A DNA stretch of 64,000 nt from PALSA-612 sp963773055 (GTDB lineage: Bacteria; Actinomycetota; Thermoleophilia; Gaiellales; Gaiellaceae): NCBI GenBank assembly GCA_963773055.1, contig CAVYZL010000003.1, forward strand, positions 620,001 to 684,000, read 5' to 3'. The notes beneath the pieces are model-generated. The model had not been told where the DNA came from. It worked only from the letters and a program-made list of their open reading frames with translations, and did not search any database. Below, piece after piece: positions 18,047-27,455 of the stretch; position 1 is the first letter of the stretch, and the number at the start of each line of letters is the position of its first letter. The position numbers and the translations under genes are program-made.

Positions 18047-19132
18047 ATGAGACCTGTCCCGCGCCGCCTCCGCCTAGCTTTTGGTTTCAGCGTTGCGGGC
18101 GCAGCGCTCGTGGTAGCGCTCGGAGCCAGCGACGCACGGACTTCGGCCGCGCCGCATCGTTTTGGTTCCACTGCAACGACCTCGGGTGTCTATGTCGTCT
18201 CAGCGGGCGGACGTAGCGAGCGCCGGCTCGCGCGAACCGAGTCCGTCGGATTCAGCTGGTCGCCGGACGGCGCCTTCGTAGCCATCAGCAGCGGTGAAGA
18301 GGACTTGATCGCCGTCCCGGTCATCGGTGGGCCGGCCCAACGGCTGACACGGACGAAGGCGTACGCGGAGCTCGATCCCGCGTGGTCGCCCGATGGAGAG
18401 ACGATCGCCTTCCAGGCCAACGACAAGCGCCAGGACGCGGAGCGGTGGCGCATCTGGACGATCAGAGCTGAAGGTACTGGCCGGACGCGTCTGAGCCCAC
18501 TGTCCGACCAGCAAGAGGAAAGTCCCTCGTGGTCTCCCGACAGCCGGTCGCTCGTGTTCGTCCGCGAACAGCACCCGGTGGGGCAGTACAACGCATACCG
18601 AATGAGCGCAAAAGGCACCGTGCGCCGCCGCCTGACAAAGGGGATTTGGGACGACGTGGGACCGTCATCGTCGCCCGACGGACGTCTGATCGCCTTCACC
18701 CGTAGCGACACGACGTTGAGGTTCGCTCCGGAAACGATTGACAACACCTGGGTGATGACGGCCGACGGCGCCAAGGAACGGCGGCTCTCGCCGACCAACG
18801 TGCTTGGATCACCAGCCTGGTCACCGGACAGCAAACGGCTCGCGTTCGCGTCGAGTCCCTGGACGGTGAACGACACCAAACCGATCACTATCTGGCTCGT
18901 CAAGGTCGGCGGCGGCGGCAAGCGCCCCTTGACCCAGGGAACCGATCCCGCTTGGTCGCCCGACGGTCAGCGCATCGCATTTGTCAGGCGAGGCGGGAAG
19001 CAGTGGGACCTCTATGTGATCAACGTCGACGGAACCGGGCTGAGGCGCCTGACGCGCAGCGCTATCGACGAAGGACTGCCTGCCTGGTCCCCGGACGGCT
19101 CTCTGATCGCGTTCGCGCGATCGAGGTACTAG
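18047..19132 (+). CDS. TolB-like beta-propeller exported protein
   Basis: 361 residues. A basic start and hydrophobic stretch (about 9-27) form a signal peptide or anchor. After it come seven WSPDG/WSPDS-type repeats (FSWSPDGAFVAIS, PAWSPDGETIAFQ, PSWSPDSRSLVFV and so on), the PD40 blades of a TolB-like propeller. Such domains bind proteins or ligands outside the membrane; no enzymatic residues are visible and no Tol system lies nearby. TACGAT lies eight bases before the ATG. Base composition is a little less GC-rich than the neighbours. Confidence 0.85.
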   Translation: MRPVPRRLRLAFGFSVAGAALVVALGASDARTSAAPHRFGSTATTSGVYVVSAGGRSERRLARTESVGFSWSPDGAFVAISSGEEDLIAVPVIGGPAQRLTRTKAYAELDPAWSPDGETIAFQANDKRQDAERWRIWTIRAEGTGRTRLSPLSDQQEESPSWSPDSRSLVFVREQHPVGQYNAYRMSAKGTVRRRLTKGIWDDVGPSSSPDGRLIAFTRSDTTLRFAPETIDNTWVMTADGAKERRLSPTNVLGSPAWSPDSKRLAFASSPWTVNDTKPITIWLVKVGGGGKRPLTQGTDPAWSPDGQRIAFVRRGGKQWDLYVINVDGTGLRRLTRSAIDEGLPAWSPDGSLIAFARSRY

Positions 19133-19735
19133 AGCGCGGGGAAGCGGCGCTCGTAGCAGACGCAGTCGTGCACGCGCGCGAAGCGGCTCCGGATCTCGTC
19201 GCGCTCGTCGCCGATGTAGTGCGCGAAGGTCCGAGCCGGCTTGAGGTCGGGGATCTCGGAGGTCAAGACGCCGTCGACCTCTACCCGGCCGCTGATGTAC
19301 ACGTGCAGATAGGAAGAGATCTGCACGAACCCTTGTGACTCATACCACTGTTGCACCCAGGGGTCGTCTCTCGTCCAGGCCTCGAACCGCGCGATGCCGC
19401 GCGGGCGGACTGCGTCCTCTGCGGCGGCCAGCAAGCGGCCGGCAATGCCACGCCTCCGGAAGTTCGCGGAGCACGGCGATGTGCCAGATCATGCCGCCGA
19501 GGCCGGGACGCTCCTCGCAGACGGTGCCAGGCCCCTCCTCGAGTTCGACGTCGATCAGCCCGACGATCCGGTCGCCCACCTCGGCGACGAGCTCGACGCT
19601 GGGGCGGTCGTAATGCTCCTTCTCGCGCTCGACCGCGTCGAAGTACGCCGAGTCCAGGAAGGCGAGGACTCGGCACTCCAGCCACCCTCGCTCGTCGGCG
19701 TCGGTATACGGGCGGATGACCTCGAGCGCCTCCAC
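19129..19735 (-). CDS. GNAT-family N-acetyltransferase (one frameshift)
   Basis: About 200 residues in two frames. The first half (EVIRPYTDADERGWLECR to GGMIWHIAVLREL) gives the N-terminal strands and the beta-4 strand; the second (RRRGIAGRLLAAAEDAVR, then WYESQGFVQISSYLHVYI) has the acetyl-CoA P-loop (R/QxxGxG/A form RRGIAG) and the C-terminal strands. The frame changes by one base near 19460. Start GTG 19735 lies one base after the MBL-enzyme stop, so the two are co-transcribed. The substrate is unknown. Confidence 0.75.
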
Positions 19736-19736
19736 G

Positions 19737-20648
19737 TCAGCCGACCCGGTAGGCGGTGTGGCCGTTCTCCGCAATCCGCGTGGCCCGACCCGCGAGCACG
19801 AGGTGCTCGAGGTGCGCGAGTGTCTCCGCGAGGGCGAAGCGGCGAAGCGACGGCGCGAGCGCGTCCGGAAACAGCGTCCGGCAGATCTCGTAGCCCGAGC
19901 GCGGCTCCTCTCCGAGCGCAGCGCGCGTGCGGTCGAGGCGGTCGTCGTGGTGCTCGCTGATCTCGTGCGCTCGACCGACAGGGTCGAGGATTCGCTCGCC
20001 GTGGCCCGAAAGCGCTAGCCTCGGCGCGAGCTCGGAGATCCGCTCGAGCGACCGGAGGTAGGAGGCGAGCGGGTCTGGCGCGGAGGCGGGCCAGAGTCCG
20101 ACGTTCGGCGTGATCCCGCCGAGCAGCGCATCGCCGGCGAGCAGCACGTCGTCGCGAAGGAGGCCGAGATGCCCGTCGGCGTGGCCCGGGAGGTGGAGGA
20201 CGAGCCAGCCGCCGACTGTCTCACCCGGCTCGAGCCGCTCGGGCTCGTGCGCGTAGTGGACGAACGCCCTCAGTTGCTGCTGGTGCTCGAGGACCGTGCG
20301 CGCCTCGTCTTCCGGCATCCCGTGCTCGAGCAGGTGGTCGAAGGAGCGCTCGGATGCCTCGCCCGTCCAGGCGCGCTCGCAGATCTCGTAGTCGAGCGAT
20401 CCCTGGTACACGGGAGCACCGGACAGGCGCGCCACGATCGCGGCACAGCCCACATGATCGGGATGGAAGTGCGTGATGACGATCCGGTCGGGCATTCCCG
20501 TCTCCGCGAATACGCCCGCCCACTGCTCGTCGGCGCCGGGCAGCCCGAGGCCGGTGTCGACGAGCATCGTCGAGCCGTCGTCCGCGGGGACGAGATACGC
20601 GTGCACGTGGTCGATCCCGAGCGGGAGCGGGAACGTGATGCGAACGAT
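19737..20648 (-). CDS. MBL-fold metallo-hydrolase, start codon unclear
   Basis: About 300 residues. The metal motif THFHPDHVG is complete, followed by HLPGHADGHLGLL and a late LALSGHGERI, with an extra C-terminal winged-helix-like region (residues 220-300), as in beta-lactamase-fold thioesterase/glyoxalase-II-like enzymes. The conserved domain begins around IVRITFPLPLGIDHVHAYLV. No ATG, GTG or TTG is in frame between there and the divergent ABC gene; an ATG at 20689 is in another frame and stops after ten codons, so a start-region indel or an unusual start is likely. Confidence 0.8.
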   Translation of the reverse strand: MVRITFPLPLGIDHVHAYLVPADDGSTMLVDTGLGLPGADEQWAGVFAETGMPDRIVITHFHPDHVGCAAIVARLSGAPVYQGSLDYEICERAWTGEASERSFDHLLEHGMPEDEARTVLEHQQQLRAFVHYAHEPERLEPGETVGGWLVLHLPGHADGHLGLLRDDVLLAGDALLGGITPNVGLWPASAPDPLASYLRSLERISELAPRLALSGHGERILDPVGRAHEISEHHDDRLDRTRAALGEEPRSGYEICRTLFPDALAPSLRRFALAETLAHLEHLVLAGRATRIAENGHTAYRVG

Positions 20649-20711
20649 CCCGCCGTCTAGCCGCGCGAGCGCCGGCGACGATTGAGCATCCCGTCGTAAG
20701 ATTCCCGCCTC

Positions 20712-21455
20712 GTGGCGATGCTCTCCGTCGAGCACCTCACCCGCCGCTTCGGCGGAGTCGTCGCGCTCGACGACGTCTCCTTCGACGTCCCCGATGGTCA
20801 GATCCTCGGCCTGATCGGACCGAACGGCGCCGGCAAGACGACGGCCTTCAACGTCATCACTCGACTCTACAAGCCGGACTCCGGCCAGGTCGTGTACGAC
20901 GGGGAGAACCTGCTCAAGGTGGCGCCGTACGACATCGTCCGCCGCGGCATCGCGCGGACGTTCCAGAACGTCGAGCTCTTCTCGCGGATGTCCGTGCTCG
21001 AGAACGTCCTCGTCGGGGCGCATTCGACGACAGACTGGTTCCGCGAGGAGGACGGCCGCGCACGTGCGCTCGAGGCGCTCGAGCTGACCGGGATCGCCGA
21101 CCTCGCGCCACGCATCGCCGCCTCGCTCCCGTACGCGACGCTGAAGCGGATCGAGCTCGCGCGCGCGCTCGTCTCGAAGCCGCGCTTGCTGCTCCTCGAC
21201 GAGCCGGCGGGCGGCCTCAGCCACGAGGAGGTGCACGAGTTCGGCGACTTTCTGCTCCGCATCAAGCAGGAGCTCGGCCTGACTGTGCTGCTCGTCGAGC
21301 ACCACATGGGCCTCGTCATGCGTCTCTCCCAGACGATCCACGTGCTGGACTTCGGGAAGCTGATCGCGAGCGGCACGCCGGACGAGGTGCAGGCGCACCC
21401 GGCCGTGATCGAGGCCTACCTCGGCACGGACGAGGAAGAGGCGGAGGGCGAGTGA
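20712..21455 (+). CDS. livG: Branched-chain amino-acid-type ABC transporter ATPase (LivG)
   Basis: 247 residues. Walker A is GPNGAGKTTAFN, the signature region is LPYATLKRIELARAL (the relaxed form usual in LivG) and Walker B is LLLLDEPAGGLSHEE, followed by the H-loop LLVEHHMG. ARTFQNVELFSRMSVLENV is the typical LivG Q-loop region. It drives import with LivF on the inner face of the membrane. GTG 20712 or ATG 20718 can start it; TAAGAT lies nine bases before the GTG. It heads the five-gene operon with four-base overlaps. Confidence 0.92.
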   Translation: MAMLSVEHLTRRFGGVVALDDVSFDVPDGQILGLIGPNGAGKTTAFNVITRLYKPDSGQVVYDGENLLKVAPYDIVRRGIARTFQNVELFSRMSVLENVLVGAHSTTDWFREEDGRARALEALELTGIADLAPRIAASLPYATLKRIELARALVSKPRLLLLDEPAGGLSHEEVHEFGDFLLRIKQELGLTVLLVEHHMGLVMRLSQTIHVLDFGKLIASGTPDEVQAHPAVIEAYLGTDEEEAEGE

Positions 21456-22161
21456 CGCCGCTGCTCGAGCTCCGCGACGTCGAGGCCCGCTACGGCGCGG
21501 TCAGGGCGCTCCACGGCGTGTCGCTCACGGTGGAGAACGGCGAGTCGGTCTCGGTGCTCGGGGCGAACGGGGCTGGCAAGACGACGACGCTCCGCGCGAT
21601 CTCGGGAACGGTGCGGCGGTCGGGCGAGATCCTCTTCGAGGGGAAGCCGATCGGCCGAAAGTCGCCGGAGGCGGTCGCGCGGCTCGGCATCGCCCACGTC
21701 CCGAGGGCCGGGAGATCTATGCCGAGCTGACCGTCTGGGAGAACCTGCTGATCGGCGCCAACCACCGGAAGAAGTGGCGCGACGCGAAGCGGGAGTGCGA
21801 GAACGTCGCCGGCTACTTTCCGCGGATCGCCGGGCGCCGGAATCAGCAGGCGGGCACGCTCTCCGGCGGCGAGCAGCAGATGCTGGCCCTCGCGAGGGCC
21901 CTCGTCGCCCAACCCAAGCTGCTCTTGCTAGACGAGCCGTCGCTCGGTCTCGCGCCGACGATCGTCAAGTCGTTCTACGAGCTCGTCGGCGAGCTGATCC
22001 ACGAGATGGGGCTGACGGTGCTCGTGGTCGAGCAGAACGCGAATGTCGCGCTCAAGTCGACGAAGCGCACGTACGTGCTCGAGGTCGGCAAGGTCGTGCT
22101 CGAGGGGACGAGCGAGGAGCTCGCCCGCCACGAGGACGTCAGAAAGTCGTACCTGGGCTGA
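21452..22161 (+). CDS. livF: Branched-chain amino-acid-type ABC transporter ATPase (LivF), frameshifted
   Basis: About 236 residues in two frames. Walker A GANGAGKTTTLR and the start are in the first frame; LSGGEQQMLALARAL and LLLLDEPSLGLAP are in the second. The break is at about 21703: the sequence reads ccgagggcc where the family motif HVPEGREIYAELTV needs one more G. A single missing base restores the full protein, so this is likely a sequence error or a very recent mutation. ATG overlaps neither livG nor livH badly: GTGA in front, TGATG behind. Confidence 0.88.
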
Positions 22162-23075
22162 TGGCGCCGATCCTCGCCTTCAACTGGGCGGAGCTCGTCG
22201 AGCAGACGGTCGCGGGCCTCTCGAACGGCTCGATCTACGCGACGCTCGCGCTGGCGCTCGTGCTCATCCACCGCGCGACCGGAGTGATCAACTTCGCGCA
22301 GGGCGAGATGGCGATGTTCTCCGCCTACATGGCCTGGGCGCTCGTCACCCACCACGGCTTCGGCTTCTGGCTTGCGCTCGCTGCGTCGGTCGTGCTCTCG
22401 TTCTTCGGCGGAGCAGGGATCTACATGACCGTGATCCGCCCGCTCTCCCGCTCGGGCGACATCGCGGTTGTGATCGCGACGATCGCGATCTTCGTGATCG
22501 TCAATGCCGTCGCGGCGTGGATCTGGACGCCATTTCCCCAGTTCCTGGAGAGCCCGTTCCCGATCGACCCGATCACGATCGGGAGTGTCGCCATCTCGCC
22601 GCAGTACATCGGCGTGATCGCCGTCTCGATCGTCTGCGTGTTCGTGGTCTTCTGCTTCTTCAGGTTCACGCGGACCGGCCTTTTGATGCGCGCGTCGGCA
22701 GTCCGACCGTCCACCAGCCGGCTGCTCGGCATCCGCGTGACGCTGATGCTCGCGATCGGCTGGGGGCTCGCAGCCTCGCTGGGTGCGGTGGCCGGGACGA
22801 TGAACGCGACGCTGACCGGGCTCGATCCGGGCTTCATGCAGACGATCCTCGTCTACGCGCTCGCGGCCGCCGTGCTCGGCGGGCTCGACAGCCCCGTCGG
22901 CGCCGTCGTCGGCGCCTACATGCTCGGCGTCGGCATCAGCCTGCTCTCGACGTACGTGGACTTCGTCACCGAGTCGCCGGAGCTCGAGCTGCCGATAGCG
23001 CTCGGCGTCCTCCTCGCAGTCCTTCTGGTCAAGCCCGCCGGGATCTTCGGGCGCACCGTGACGAGGCGGGTCTAG
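22161..23075 (+). CDS. livH: Branched-chain amino-acid-type ABC permease (LivH)
   Basis: 304 residues and about eight membrane helices. GLSNGSIYATLALALVLIHRATGVINFAQGEMAM is the typical LivH opening, and the cytoplasmic EAA-like loop is in RASAVRPSTSRLLGIRVTLM, followed by GGLDSPVGAVVGAYMLG. It pairs with LivM to form the membrane channel. The ATG lies inside the livF stop (TGATG). Substrate class from family; it could also be an amide, urea or aromatic acid. Confidence 0.92.
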   Translation: MAPILAFNWAELVEQTVAGLSNGSIYATLALALVLIHRATGVINFAQGEMAMFSAYMAWALVTHHGFGFWLALAASVVLSFFGGAGIYMTVIRPLSRSGDIAVVIATIAIFVIVNAVAAWIWTPFPQFLESPFPIDPITIGSVAISPQYIGVIAVSIVCVFVVFCFFRFTRTGLLMRASAVRPSTSRLLGIRVTLMLAIGWGLAASLGAVAGTMNATLTGLDPGFMQTILVYALAAAVLGGLDSPVGAVVGAYMLGVGISLLSTYVDFVTESPELELPIALGVLLAVLLVKPAGIFGRTVTRRV

Positions 23076-23078
23076 GGG

Positions 23079-24113
23079 GTGGCGCGCGTGCGTGGCCATT
23101 ATGTCGCCGCGGTCGCGCTCGCGATCGGCATCGTCGTGATCGCGCTGTACCCGCAGTTCCGCTCCGACTACGACACGTCGACCGTATCCCAGGTCGGCAT
23201 TTACTTCATCGCCATCATCGGGCTGAACGTCGTCACTGGCTACAACGGCCAGATCTCGCTCGGGCAGGGAGCGTTCATGGGCATCGGCGCCTACACGACG
23301 GCGATCATGGCGGGGCACGAGATCAGCGTCTGGTGGTCGATCCCAGTCGCCGCCGCGGCCGCCGGGGTCGTCGGCTTCGTGTTCGGGTTCCCGGCGCTCA
23401 GGCTCCACGGCCCGTATCTCGCGCTCGGGACGTTCGCGCTCGCGATCGCCTTCTTCCAGCTCCTCCAGTCGGCCAGGCCCCATCTTCGCTGGCTGACGAA
23501 CGGCGGTCAGACGCGCGTGTTCGGCGAGCCGTCGACGCCGTACTACCAGACGTGGTCGATCGCGCTCGGGCTGCTGCTGCTCGCCTGGCTCCTCCTCTCG
23601 GGGAAGCTCGGGCGGTCGTTTCGCGCGGTCCGCGACGCTGAGCTGGCCGCCGTGTCGTCAGGCTTGAACCCCGCGGTCTTCAAGACGCTCGCCTTCGGCA
23701 TCGCGGCTGCCTACGCAGGCATCGCGGGTGCTCTGCTCGCGATTCAGCTCGGCTCGGTCAACTACCTGACCTTTGTGCCACTGCTCTCGATCACGCTCCT
23801 CGTCGGCGCCGCGATTGGCGGCTTCAGCGCCCTCTCCGGGACGATCGTCGGCGCGCTCTTCATCGTCTACGCCCCGCTGAAGGCGGAGGACTTCTCGAAG
23901 AAGGACTGGTGGTCGACGCTCCATCTCCCGAATCCGGAGCAGGCGCCGTCTGTTCTCTACGGGCTCTTCCTCCTGGGCCTGCTTTTTCTGATGCCAGGAG
24001 GTGCTGCACAGCTGTTCGGCCGTATAGGCCGGCTCTTGAGACCGATAACAAAACGGGTGTACAGTCGTCCTACCGAAGCGGAGGGAACCACCCCGACAAG
24101 GAGCGAGTCATGA
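23079..24113 (+). CDS. livM: Branched-chain amino-acid-type ABC permease (LivM)
   Basis: 344 residues, about nine or ten membrane helices. The segment GLNVVTGYNGQISLGQGAFMGIGAYTTA is the LivM signature; the coupling-loop part is GRSFRAVRDAELAAVSSGLN. A hydrophilic tail of about 30 residues follows the last helix. GTG start three bases after livH; the stop overlaps livK as ATGA. Confidence 0.92.
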   Translation: MARVRGHYVAAVALAIGIVVIALYPQFRSDYDTSTVSQVGIYFIAIIGLNVVTGYNGQISLGQGAFMGIGAYTTAIMAGHEISVWWSIPVAAAAAGVVGFVFGFPALRLHGPYLALGTFALAIAFFQLLQSARPHLRWLTNGGQTRVFGEPSTPYYQTWSIALGLLLLAWLLLSGKLGRSFRAVRDAELAAVSSGLNPAVFKTLAFGIAAAYAGIAGALLAIQLGSVNYLTFVPLLSITLLVGAAIGGFSALSGTIVGALFIVYAPLKAEDFSKKDWWSTLHLPNPEQAPSVLYGLFLLGLLFLMPGGAAQLFGRIGRLLRPITKRVYSRPTEAEGTTPTRSES

Positions 24114-25372
24114 AGAAGGCAGCACTCGGAGTACTTGCCGTCACCGCTGCGCTCACGTTTGGCTTGACGGGCGCATTCGGCGGCGCACAGGCGACGCCGG
24201 GCGTAACGGCGAAGCTGATTACGATCGGCGGCACGTTCCCGCTCACCGGGGCCGCGTCGAGCTACACGCCGATCGCGCGTGGCATGCAGGCGTTCTTCAG
24301 CTATACGAACGCGACGCGTGGCCCCGACAAGAAGAAGGGCATCGGTGGCCGCCAGATCAGGTTTATCGTCGAGGACGACGGCTACAACCCCGTCCAGACG
24401 GTGGCGAAGACGCGCAAGCTCGTCGAGCAGGATCACGTGCTCGCGACGGTGGGCGCGCTCGGCACGGAGCCGCAGCAGTCCGTGCGGGAGTACATGAACT
24501 CGAAGAAGGTGCCTCAGCTGTGGGTCTCCACGGGTGCAACGTTCTGGGGCGCAAGCCAGGCCGACTTCCCGTGGTCGCTCGGCTGGCAGCCTGACTACCA
24601 AGCCGAAGGCGTGCTGTACGGCCGGCGGATCAAGAACCAGACGCCGGACGCGAAGGTCGCCGTCCTCTACCAGAACGACGACTACGGCAAGGACTACATC
24701 GCGGGGCTCGAGGCCGGCCTCGGCAAGAACAAGAGCCAGATCATCGCAACACGCGGTTATCAGGTCACGGATCCGACGGTGACGTCGCAGCTGCTCGACC
24801 TGCGCAGGTCGGGAGCGAACATCCTCGTCATCCTCGCGACCCCGACGGCCACGATCCGCACGTACGCGACGCTTCCGCGGATCGGCTGGAAGCCGGACCA
24901 GATCTACCTGAACTCGGTCTCGGCGACCGACACGTTCATGACGCTTGCCGTCGCGAACGGTGGCGCTGCGATCGTCAACGGCTCGATCTCGACGCAGTAC
25001 CTGAAGGACCCGGCCTCCCCCGAGTGGGCCAACGACGCCGGAATCAAGAAGTATCGGGCGATCATGGCCAAGTACCTCCCGAGCGGCAAGGCCACGGACG
25101 GCCTCTACCTCTACGGGATGGCCAAGGCCCAGAGCTTCGTCAACCTTGCGCGCAGCGTCGGACCGAAACTCACGCGCGCGTCGCTGATGAAGGCAGCGCT
25201 GAACTGGAAGGAGTCCGACAAGGCGAACCCGTTCTTCCTCCCCGGCGTCTCATCGTCGACGAGCAAGGGCGATAAGTTCCCGATCTCGGCCGAGCGGCTG
25301 ATCCAGTTCAACAACGGCACGTGGGCGGCGATCGGCAATCTCGTCGATCCGCGGCCCACGCCGAAGAAGTAG
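24110..25372 (+). CDS. livK: Branched-chain amino-acid-type periplasmic binding protein (LivK)
   Basis: 420 residues, signal peptide MKKAALGVLAVTAALTFGLTG, then a type I periplasmic-binding fold: KLITIGGTFPLTGAASSYTPIARGMQAFFSYTNA, IRFIVEDDGYNPVQTV, and KVAVLYQNDDYGKDYIAGLE. There is no lipobox cysteine, so anchoring is not evident although the host seems to have no outer membrane. AAGGAGCGAGTC precedes the ATG. The longer 420-residue form with GxxPLTGxA resembles receptors for amides or aromatic acids as well as Leu/Ile/Val. Confidence 0.9.
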   Translation: MKKAALGVLAVTAALTFGLTGAFGGAQATPGVTAKLITIGGTFPLTGAASSYTPIARGMQAFFSYTNATRGPDKKKGIGGRQIRFIVEDDGYNPVQTVAKTRKLVEQDHVLATVGALGTEPQQSVREYMNSKKVPQLWVSTGATFWGASQADFPWSLGWQPDYQAEGVLYGRRIKNQTPDAKVAVLYQNDDYGKDYIAGLEAGLGKNKSQIIATRGYQVTDPTVTSQLLDLRRSGANILVILATPTATIRTYATLPRIGWKPDQIYLNSVSATDTFMTLAVANGGAAIVNGSISTQYLKDPASPEWANDAGIKKYRAIMAKYLPSGKATDGLYLYGMAKAQSFVNLARSVGPKLTRASLMKAALNWKESDKANPFFLPGVSSSTSKGDKFPISAERLIQFNNGTWAAIGNLVDPRPTPKK

Positions 25373-25392
25373 CGAGCTCTTCGTAGACCGTT

Positions 25393-25419
25393 CCGAGGGC
25401 CGGCTCAGCCGGCCCTCGG
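25393..25419 (+). terminator. Hairpin terminator after livK
   Basis: CCGAGGGCCGGC, loop TCA, GCCGGCCCTCGG: a perfect 12-bp stem with a 3-base loop, 20 bases after the livK stop. There is no U run, as is common in GC-rich actinobacteria. It separates the transporter operon from the thiolase gene. Confidence 0.75.
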
Positions 25420-25446
25420 TGCGCCTCGGCCGGTAGCCTGCCGCCG

Positions 25447-26607
25447 ATGACAGAAGCCGTCATCGTCGCGGCGGTGCGGACGCCGATCGGGCGGGCGAAG
25501 AAGGGCTCGCTCGTCGATGTGCGTCCGGACGACCTCGCCGCCTTCGCCGTCCGCTCCGCGCTCGAGCAGGCGCCGGAGCTCGACGCGTCGGAGATCGTCG
25601 ACGTGATCGTCGGCTGCGGGTTCCCCGAGGCGAAGCAGGGGATGAACCTGGGCCGGCGCGTCGCGCTGCTCGCGGGGCTGCCGCCGACGGCGGCCGGCAC
25701 GACGGTCAACCGCTTCTGCGCCTCGAGCCTGCAGACGATCCGCATGGCGTTCCACGCGATCCGGGCGGGCGAGGGCGACGTGTTCGTCGCCGCCGGGGTC
25801 GAGTCGATCTCCCAGGTCGACGGCTATCCAAAGGACGCAGACGAGCTCCATCCCCGGCTGATGGGCTCGGACGAGGGGATCGGGAACGTCTACATCCCGA
25901 TGGGCCTGACCGCAGAGAACGTCGCCGAGCGGTTCGGCGTCGAGCGCGAGGAGATGGACCGCTTCGCGCAGCGCTCGCAGGAGCGCGCGGTCGCGGCGCA
26001 GGAGTCAGGCCACTTCGACCGCGAGATCACGGCGTACGTGACGGAGGACGGCACCGTGGTGTCGCGCGACGACGGCCCGCGCGCGAGCTCGACGCTCGAG
26101 GCGCTGGCCGCCCTCGATCCCGCCTTCCTCCCCGAGGGCAAGGTGACGGCCGGCAATTCTTGCCCGCTGAACGACGGCGCTGCGGCAGTCGTCGTCATGA
26201 GCGAGGAGCGGGCGCGCGAGCTCGGGATCTCTCCGCGCGCGCGGATTCTTGCCTCCTCTGTCTCCGGCCTCGACCCGGAGATCATGGGCGTGGGGCCGAT
26301 CGAGGCGGTCCGCAGGGTGCTCGCGACGGCGAGCATGACCATCGATGACGTCGACGTCGTCGAGCTGAACGAGGCGTTCGCCGCCCAGGTGCTGCCCGTG
26401 TGCCGGGAGATCGGCGTCGACCCGTTCGGCGAGAAGCTCAACCCGCACGGCGGCGCGATCGCGCTCGGCCATCCATACGGCATGACCGGCGCGCGGATCA
26501 TGTGCACGCTGCTCAACGACCTCGACGCCGTCGACGGGACGATCGGGCTCGAGACGATGTGCGTGGGCGGCGGGCAGGGGATGGCGATGCTCGTGGAGCG
26601 CCTCTGA
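25447..26607 (+). CDS. Thiolase (acetyl-CoA acyltransferase)
   Basis: 386 residues. Nucleophilic cysteine in TVNRFCASSLQTI, the NEAFAAQVL segment, GGAIALGHPYGMTGAR with the catalytic His and the C-terminal MCVGGGQGMAM with the acid/base Cys. It performs the last step of beta-oxidation or the reverse condensation. TAGCCT lies seven bases before the ATG, so the message may be leaderless. The stop overlaps a CTG that begins the next gene. Confidence 0.93.
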   Translation: MTEAVIVAAVRTPIGRAKKGSLVDVRPDDLAAFAVRSALEQAPELDASEIVDVIVGCGFPEAKQGMNLGRRVALLAGLPPTAAGTTVNRFCASSLQTIRMAFHAIRAGEGDVFVAAGVESISQVDGYPKDADELHPRLMGSDEGIGNVYIPMGLTAENVAERFGVEREEMDRFAQRSQERAVAAQESGHFDREITAYVTEDGTVVSRDDGPRASSTLEALAALDPAFLPEGKVTAGNSCPLNDGAAAVVVMSEERARELGISPRARILASSVSGLDPEIMGVGPIEAVRRVLATASMTIDDVDVVELNEAFAAQVLPVCREIGVDPFGEKLNPHGGAIALGHPYGMTGARIMCTLLNDLDAVDGTIGLETMCVGGGQGMAMLVERL

Positions 26608-27413
26608 TCGAGCTGCATGTCGAGGAGCGCGGCGAAGGCTTCCCGCTCCTCCTCATCCAGGGTCTCGGCTGGTCGAAGTGGGGCTCGCGCGGCCAGTGGG
26701 GTGACTACGCCGAGCGCAGACGCGTGCTTGCCTTCGACAATCGCGGGACGGGGCTGTCCGCCAAGCCCGAGGGGATGTACACGGTCGAGCAGCTCGCGGA
26801 CGATGCGGCGTCCGTGCTCGACGCGCGCGGTCTACCGTCGGCCGACGTCTACGGCCACTCCCTCGGCGGCTTCATCGCGCTCACGCTCGCGGTGCGGCGT
26901 CCCGATCTCGTGCGCTCGCTCGTCCTCGTCGGGACGGGCCCGGGCGGGCCGGATCACGAGCCGCTGCCGCCCGAGACGTGGGAGACGTGGCAGTCGGTCG
27001 TCGGGCTGCCGCTCGAGGAGGCGATCAGGCGGACGATGCCGACATCCTTCGCGCCCGGCTGGATCGAGGCGCACCCGGACGAGTACGAGAGCTACCTCCA
27101 GGCGCGGCTCGATCCTCCGACGCCGCCCAGGTGCTGGTGGGCGCAGCTCGAGGCGGCCCGCGCCTATGTCGTCGACGGTGCTCCGGTCGAGCGGATCGAC
27201 GCGCCCGCGCTCGTCGTCCATGGCGAGCTCGACCGCGTGGTACCGGTGGCGAACGGCCGCCTCCTCGCCGAGCGGATGCCGCATGCGGAGCTCGTCTTGA
27301 TCCCGGACGCCGGCCACGTGCCGATGCTCGAGTCGCCGGCGGAGTTCTCCGCCCTCGCATGCGCCTTTCTCGACAGACTTGACGCACTTTCAGTGCCTGG
27401 CACTGGGGCGTAA
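26604..27413 (+). CDS. Alpha/beta hydrolase, CTG start
   Basis: 269 residues of the alpha/beta hydrolase fold. The nucleophile elbow is VYGHSLGGFIA (Ser), the acid is in VVHGELDRVVP (Asp) and the His is in IPDAGHVPML. FDNRGTGLS marks the epoxide-hydrolase/enol-lactonase-like branch. No ATG/GTG/TTG is available upstream of the conserved LHVEERGEGFPLLLIQG; CTG 26604 overlaps the thiolase stop as CTGA, five bases behind GGAG, matching the NTGA overlaps used elsewhere in the window. The last nine residues come from a palindromic repeat. Confidence 0.82.
   Translation: MIELHVEERGEGFPLLLIQGLGWSKWGSRGQWGDYAERRRVLAFDNRGTGLSAKPEGMYTVEQLADDAASVLDARGLPSADVYGHSLGGFIALTLAVRRPDLVRSLVLVGTGPGGPDHEPLPPETWETWQSVVGLPLEEAIRRTMPTSFAPGWIEAHPDEYESYLQARLDPPTPPRCWWAQLEAARAYVVDGAPVERIDAPALVVHGELDRVVPVANGRLLAERMPHAELVLIPDAGHVPMLESPAEFSALACAFLDRLDALSVPGTGA
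27385..27405. repeat. Short palindromic element at the hydrolase 3' end
   Basis: CAGTGCC-T-GGCACTG (27391-27405) is a perfect 7+7 palindrome, and CACT (27385-27388) can pair alternatively with AGTG (27392-27395). It codes for the last residues of the hydrolase. It is not the same family as the GGGGACAGTCCCC repeat but has the same style: a small palindrome in frame within a gene. Confidence 0.45.
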
Positions 27414-27455
27414 CAATTGTGTGTCTGTCGATCCACAGTCAAGCCGTGCTAGCAC

